In this document: positions 7,591 to 10,694 of the stretch, one piece after another
Layout: each line of letters opens with the position of its first letter
How positions within the stretch are numbered: position 1 is the first letter of the stretch
Assembly (NCBI GenBank): GCA_000316135.1
Contig: JH994027.1
Location: 19,645 to 30,338, forward strand
Length of the DNA: 10,694 nt
Source: Trachipleistophora hominis
Lineage: Eukaryota; Microsporidia; Pleistophoridae
Direction: 5' to 3'
Position numbers and translations under genes: made by a program
The notes under the pieces: model-generated
Databases searched by the model: none
What the model was told of the DNA's origin: nothing
Seen by the model: only the letters and a program-made list of their open reading frames with translations

Positions 7591-7849
7591 CTTTGTAAGA
7601 ATGTCTATTTTATCTTTTATACATTGTTGCTCTGAGATGCCTTGCATACACCCCTTTGAACGTAAGGCCCGGCACGAATAAAAACACTCGTAATACCGCT
7701 AACGGAACAAAACCGTCTGCAAATTCTATGACCAGCACTTACACAAATTCAAACGAGTTGTGTTCAAGCGGTAATTACTAAACAACAACTGTTCGTTCGA
7801 TGGTTTTAAAACTTCTGTACTGAACGGCCACGTTCTTTACACTCACAAA

Positions 7850-8011
7850 ATGAGCCACAAGTGTTATCACATTTCTATGTTCAGCACGCCATGGCACAAC
7901 GCAAATCCAAAGAGTTTGCCGTTCAAGCACAAAATACGCTCCTCTGCAAAAAGAAGGCGGTTAGCCGCCAACGCGCCAGAGGCTAAAAAACGCGCTCATC
8001 GATTCGCTTGA
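7850..8011 (+). other. 53-codon very basic small frame
   Basis: ATG-started and too short for most gene finders. The product is strongly basic, with a KHKIRSSAKRRR core and a KKRAHRF tail, and so has a ribosomal-protein-like composition. A second basic frame of 31 residues (7891-7986) overlaps it in another phase, which shows how easily this DNA gives basic peptides. No CCC/GGG signal precedes either ATG. The frame also overlaps the hairpin cluster at 7941-8066. Low confidence that it is translated. Confidence 0.15.
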
Positions 8012-8066
8012 TGCGCCCGACCCGTGTTGGAGGGCCCATAGGCGCATTCACACCGCCAAACGTGTG
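7941..8066. other. three consecutive hairpins next to the helicase 3' end
   Basis: CCTCTG (7941-7946) pairs with CAGAGG (7977-7982) around an inner stem GGCGG/CCGCC (7956-7969, loop TTAG). ATGCGCC (8011-8017) pairs with GGCGCAT (8041-8047) around an inner CCC/GGG (8021-8034). CACAC (8049-8053) pairs with GTGTG (8062-8066). The arm ATGCGC can alternatively pair backwards with GCGC..ATC (7992-8000). The cluster begins about 80 bases past the helicase stop on its strand. It may be a structured RNA gene or part of the helicase 3' region. No RNA family was recognised. Confidence 0.4.
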
Positions 8067-8110
8067 CTAAGCTGCGAATCAACAAGCACACAAAATGATT
8101 CCACTAAAAG

Positions 8111-8121
8111 ATCGTTTTAAT
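8111..8121 (-). terminator. poly(A)-type signal ATTAAAACGAT after the helicase
   Basis: Read on the minus strand, ATTAAA begins 26 bases after the helicase TGA and continues ACGAT. It matches the uL14 3' signal (AATAAAACGAT) at ten of eleven bases, which supports both as 3'-end signals. Confidence 0.45.
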
Positions 8122-8146
8122 CACGCACTTAATTTAGTATGGCACT

Positions 8147-9595
8147 TCACCATCTTCTTCTACCGTGGCTTCCTCTTCCTCTGTTGCTGCTGCTGTATCT
8201 ATAACCACTGCTGCTCCTGTACGCTCCTCCTCTTGGGACTATCTGCGCAAGATCCTCGGGCACGCTCTGTCCCGCATTCTTAAGAATGTTCACGAGCTCG
8301 GCAGCATTGCCACGGTCTTCCTGCGTGAAGAACGCGATGGCGAGGCCTTCTTTCTGATTACCACGCGCTGTTCGGCCTATCCTGTGAATGTACGAGTCGC
8401 AGTTCGGCGGGAAGTCAAAGTTTATGACCGCTTGCACGTCCTTTACGTCAAGGCCTCGTGCTGCCACATCAGTGGCAATCAAAATATTTTTACGGCCGCT
8501 CTTAAAATCGTTGATCACCCTGTCTCTGCTCTGCTGCGACTTGTCACCGTGTATTGCCGAGGCGTAGTAGCGATGCTTTCCAAGCTCGTACTCCAACGTA
8601 TCGCACGTTCTCTTCTTATTGCAGAAGACGATCACCTTCATGTCGTTCTCGTTCAGGAACGACACCAAATTGTCCACCTTGTCTCTTTCATCACACACTC
8701 TAATCACTTGGTGTATCTTCCTGTTGCTCGTCAGCTCGTCCTCGCCTATCGTTACTTGTATGTAGTTCTTCATGAAGGAGTACGCCAGATCACGCACTTC
8801 CTGTGGCCACGTTGCGCTCCACATCAGAGTTTGACGGTCCGGATTCGTTCTTGGTATGATGCTGCGCAGCTGCGGCTCAAAGCCCATATCTAACATGCGG
8901 TCTGCCTCGTCAAGCACGAGGTACGTCACACGTGAGAGGTGTATACAGCCCTGTTCCATCAAATCGATGAGCCTGCCGGGCGTAGCCACGAGCACCTCGA
9001 CTCCCCGTCTGATCGCCTGCCGTTGCGGAAAGGCGCTCACGCCGCCGTAGACGGCAAGCGAGCGCATGTTAAAAAACCGGTCGTACTCCTCAACCACCTC
9101 CTGTATCTGCATGCACAGCTCACGCGTGGGCGCAAGAATAAGAGCGATCGGGCCGTCGTTAGGCCTGAGCGGCACCTGTGCAGCTGCATGCACGAGAGCA
9201 GGCAGGGCAAAACTTATCGTTTTGCCAGAGCCCGTCTGCGCAATCCCGACCATATCCCTTCCTGAAAGCGCCATCGGCCATCCTTGCGCCTGTATCGCCA
9301 TAGGCGATTTAAAGTCCTTCTTTCTAAAATAGTTGAGCACTCCCTCCCCAAAATTAATGTCCTCAAAATCAATGATAGGCTTGGGCACGCCCTCGCCAAT
9401 AATTTTCATCTGGTTCTTCGCTCTAAACTCGCTCACCTCCTTCTCACTCATTTCACTTACACGTGCGCTCTCCCTGTAAAAATTTTTCTCAAAATCAACC
9501 GGTCCGTTGTCCCGTACCGAGCAGCTGCTCGGCGACTGACTGTAACTGCTGCTTCTGCTGCTTGTGCGCCAATTGCTTCTCTGATAGTTTGACAT
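8147..9595 (-). CDS. DBP2: DEAD-box ATP-dependent RNA helicase, DBP2/DDX5 type
   Basis: DBP2/DDX5 proteins use ATP to unwind and remodel RNA in ribosome production, mRNA export and decay. The 482-residue product has every superfamily 2 motif: Q motif FKSPMAIQAQGWPM (95-108), I AQTGSGKT (119-126), Ia PTREL (156-160), GG (184-185), Ib TPGR (205-208), II DEAD (229-232), III SAT (260-262), IV VIVFCNKKRT (321-330), V ATDVAARGLD (374-383) and VI HRIGRTAR (404-411). All catalytic residues are present, so it should be active. The pre-core segment DFEKNFY (34-40) and GEGVPKP (67-73) place it in the DBP2 branch. The N-terminus (1-30) is Ser-rich and the short C-tail (456-482) is Ser, Arg, Gly-rich, an RGG-like RNA-binding tail. 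It is shorter than yeast Dbp2 (546). No intron. Start supported by CCC at -14 and a TATA-like box at -32. The long frames opposite it are antisense shadows. Confidence 0.97.
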   Translation of the reverse strand: MSNYQRSNWRTSSRSSSYSQSPSSCSVRDNGPVDFEKNFYRESARVSEMSEKEVSEFRAKNQMKIIGEGVPKPIIDFEDINFGEGVLNYFRKKDFKSPMAIQAQGWPMALSGRDMVGIAQTGSGKTISFALPALVHAAAQVPLRPNDGPIALILAPTRELCMQIQEVVEEYDRFFNMRSLAVYGGVSAFPQRQAIRRGVEVLVATPGRLIDLMEQGCIHLSRVTYLVLDEADRMLDMGFEPQLRSIIPRTNPDRQTLMWSATWPQEVRDLAYSFMKNYIQVTIGEDELTSNRKIHQVIRVCDERDKVDNLVSFLNENDMKVIVFCNKKRTCDTLEYELGKHRYYASAIHGDKSQQSRDRVINDFKSGRKNILIATDVAARGLDVKDVQAVINFDFPPNCDSYIHRIGRTARGNQKEGLAIAFFTQEDRGNAAELVNILKNAGQSVPEDLAQIVPRGGAYRSSSGYRYSSSNRGRGSHGRRRW

Positions 9596-9606
9596 GCTTT
9601 TTACAA

Positions 9607-9633
9607 GGGCCGGACAATTTTTCGTATTTTATA
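9607..9633 (-). promoter_or_regulatory. CCC signal and TATA-like box of the helicase
   Basis: On the minus strand CCC (9609 to 9607) lies 14 to 12 bases before the ATG and TATAAAA (9633 to 9627) lies 32 bases before it, inside the palindrome TTTTATAAAA (9627-9636). The layout matches the other gene starts in the window. Confidence 0.55.
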
Positions 9634-9830
9634 AAAAATTTTATGACGGGCCAACGAGGCGGCTGAACGGTGCATTTCGTTTGGTATTTGTTTTACAGGT
9701 GTGATCAATGCGTGTTATTCTGTGTATGATGTTTAGGAATTGCTCAATGATAATTTTTAAATCGTTTTGTTCATTCTTAAGATGCATCACTTAATGTTGT
9801 ACGTGTAATAGATTTTTTTGTGGACATGCT

Positions 9831-9870
9831 GCCGGCTGTCACCGTTCTAAAGACACGAAAGTGTGCCGGC
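9831..9870. other. two-tier GC-rich hairpin with GAAA tetraloop
   Basis: GCCGGC (9831-9836) can pair with GCCGGC (9865-9870). Directly beside the right arm is ACAC-GAAA-GTGT (9853-9864), a 4-bp stem closed by a GNRA-type GAAA tetraloop. It lies 236 bases upstream of the helicase ATG in otherwise AT-rich DNA. Part of it (GACACGAAAG then GCCGGCC) recurs at 7222-7237. Confidence 0.4.
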
Positions 9871-10577
9871 CGTTATGATCCGCTTGCATGATAAGAGAAC
9901 GTAACCGTTTGATGAGTAAGAATCAGTAAAACAGTCCCCCAATAAAAACAGTTTGTTTCACCACAAAGATCAAAAATAAAACAATAAACGTAATTTTAAA
10001 GAATTAATTGCTTTACGTTGTACAGGGAGTGTAACAACCTTTATGAGTAATAATACGTAAGTTATTGGCGTTATAACAACTCTTTTAAAGAACTGAAAGG
10101 TTCTTCAGAGATGTTGTAGCACATCTATCATCCTATATATTTCATACTGTTCTAATAATAATGTCTTAAGTTAATTATCGTCGTTCATTGATGTAAAAGA
10201 ACCATTCAATAAGTAGGACATGCTAGTTTGGCTGTTTAGTGCAAACAATGTTATTAAATAAGGACGTTATAAAAGAACTAAACGCATTCTGCACTCTTTA
10301 AAGATGCAAAAGGCGTTAAATCATGGAAAAACGTTTTACACGTGATATAATAAGGATTATATGATCAAAAAATGTACGTATTGCAGTGATCCTTGGTCGT
10401 GAACATTTCTAATAAGGAGGAAGCAGTAAAATGTTATTGAGGGAATTAACTACTTTATCACGCCCATGAATCAAAAGCCGATGATCATGATCTATCCAGC
10501 AGACTAGAAGAGTGTGTTTGGTTGAACGTTGTTGGTGTGAGGTGATAATTAAACTAACTTTTACTTAAAAACTTCTT

Positions 10578-10612
10578 CATCACGGTCGTTTTCTCGTGAT
10601 GCTTCACGTGAA
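10578..10612. other. 7-bp hairpin and adjacent 10-base palindrome
   Basis: CATCACG (10578-10584) pairs with CGTGATG (10595-10601) around a T-rich 10-base loop. TTCACGTGAA (10603-10612), a perfect palindrome with a CACGTG (E-box) core, follows one base later. It could be a transcription-factor site for a gene beyond the right edge. Chance is possible. Confidence 0.3.
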
Positions 10613-10694
10613 TAGTTGTTACACCTGCATCATTGTGTATAATCTATCCTTTTGATATTTAAACTTATAAACGCCACCGCAGTTGTTATAGATT

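Larger units (their letters stand above)
9634..10694. other. intergenic region upstream of the helicase
   Basis: No gene was found on either strand in this last 1.06 kb. Most is AT-rich. A GC-rich patch with a two-tier hairpin lies at 9831-9870. Smaller hairpins are AAGAAC/GTTCTT (about 10088-10105) and CATCACG/CGTGATG (10578-10601), the latter next to a 10-base palindrome. An AGGAGG at 10415-10420 before an ATG at 10431 opens only a 12-codon frame. Confidence 0.5.

Noticed and set aside
7850..8011. Resemblance of the small basic frame to ribosomal protein eL39 (SHK start, KIR and KRR later)
   Set aside because: Spacing between the shared residues differs and the conserved central and C-terminal tryptophan-containing segments are missing; the likeness is probably compositional.
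8165..8893. 242-codon plus-strand frame opposite the helicase
   Set aside because: It is the antisense shadow of a GC-rich conserved gene; the helicase on the minus strand carries every family motif. The other plus-strand frames within 8095-9666 are shadows for the same reason.
10415..10469. AGGAGG (10415-10420) ten bases before an ATG (10431), like a bacterial ribosome site
   Set aside because: The frame is only 12 codons and every recognisable gene in the window is eukaryotic.
1..10694. CRISPR array, insertion sequence with terminal inverted repeats, or prokaryotic operon
   Set aside because: No spaced direct repeats, no paired terminal repeats with target duplications, and eukaryotic-type genes throughout.

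Overview
This window looks like an AT-rich, compact eukaryotic genome, most probably a microsporidian. Three intronless conserved genes are recognisable: TRM112, ribosomal protein uL14 (RPL23) and a DBP2/DDX5-type DEAD-box helicase. All three proteins are at or below the short end of their families. Each has a CCC run 9-14 bases before its ATG, and a fourth gene has a GGGG run at the same place. A CCC/GGG-like signal just upstream of the start codon is a published feature of microsporidian genes. No species is assigned. The intergenic DNA is long for the phylum, so a larger microsporidian genome fits better than an Encephalitozoon-like one.

Layout. Bases 1-112 are a purine-rich hexamer array followed by three perfect 26-base repeats. 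TRM112 (737-1078, +) and uL14 (1306-1734, +) stand in tandem with a 227-base gap, and both serve the translation machinery. A very AT-rich gene desert of about 3.35 kb follows (1735-5087). At 5116-6040 (+) lies an unrecognised gene with a clear signal peptide. Its reading frame is broken by one base near a T5 run at 5666-5670, so it appears as two overlapping frames. From about 6590 to 7400, and again from about 7640 to 8090, base composition changes to GC-richer DNA without a recognisable gene but with many perfect hairpins. The helicase (8147-9595, -) is GC-rich coding sequence. The last 1.1 kb (9596-10694) holds its promoter, one more GC-rich two-tier hairpin and otherwise AT-rich DNA.

How the parts relate. 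TRM112, uL14 and the helicase all belong to ribosome production and translation: methyltransferase activation, the 60S subunit, and RNA remodelling. Nothing suggests an operon. The secreted protein is a candidate for export from the parasite. The most unusual parts are the non-coding GC-rich hairpin islands. Two of them share a split motif (GACACGAAAG followed by GCCGGCC) about 2.6 kb apart on either side of the helicase gene. They could be structured RNAs, decayed mobile DNA or decayed genes, and the sequence alone does not settle which. I found no convincing tRNA, rRNA, snRNA, CRISPR array or complete mobile element.
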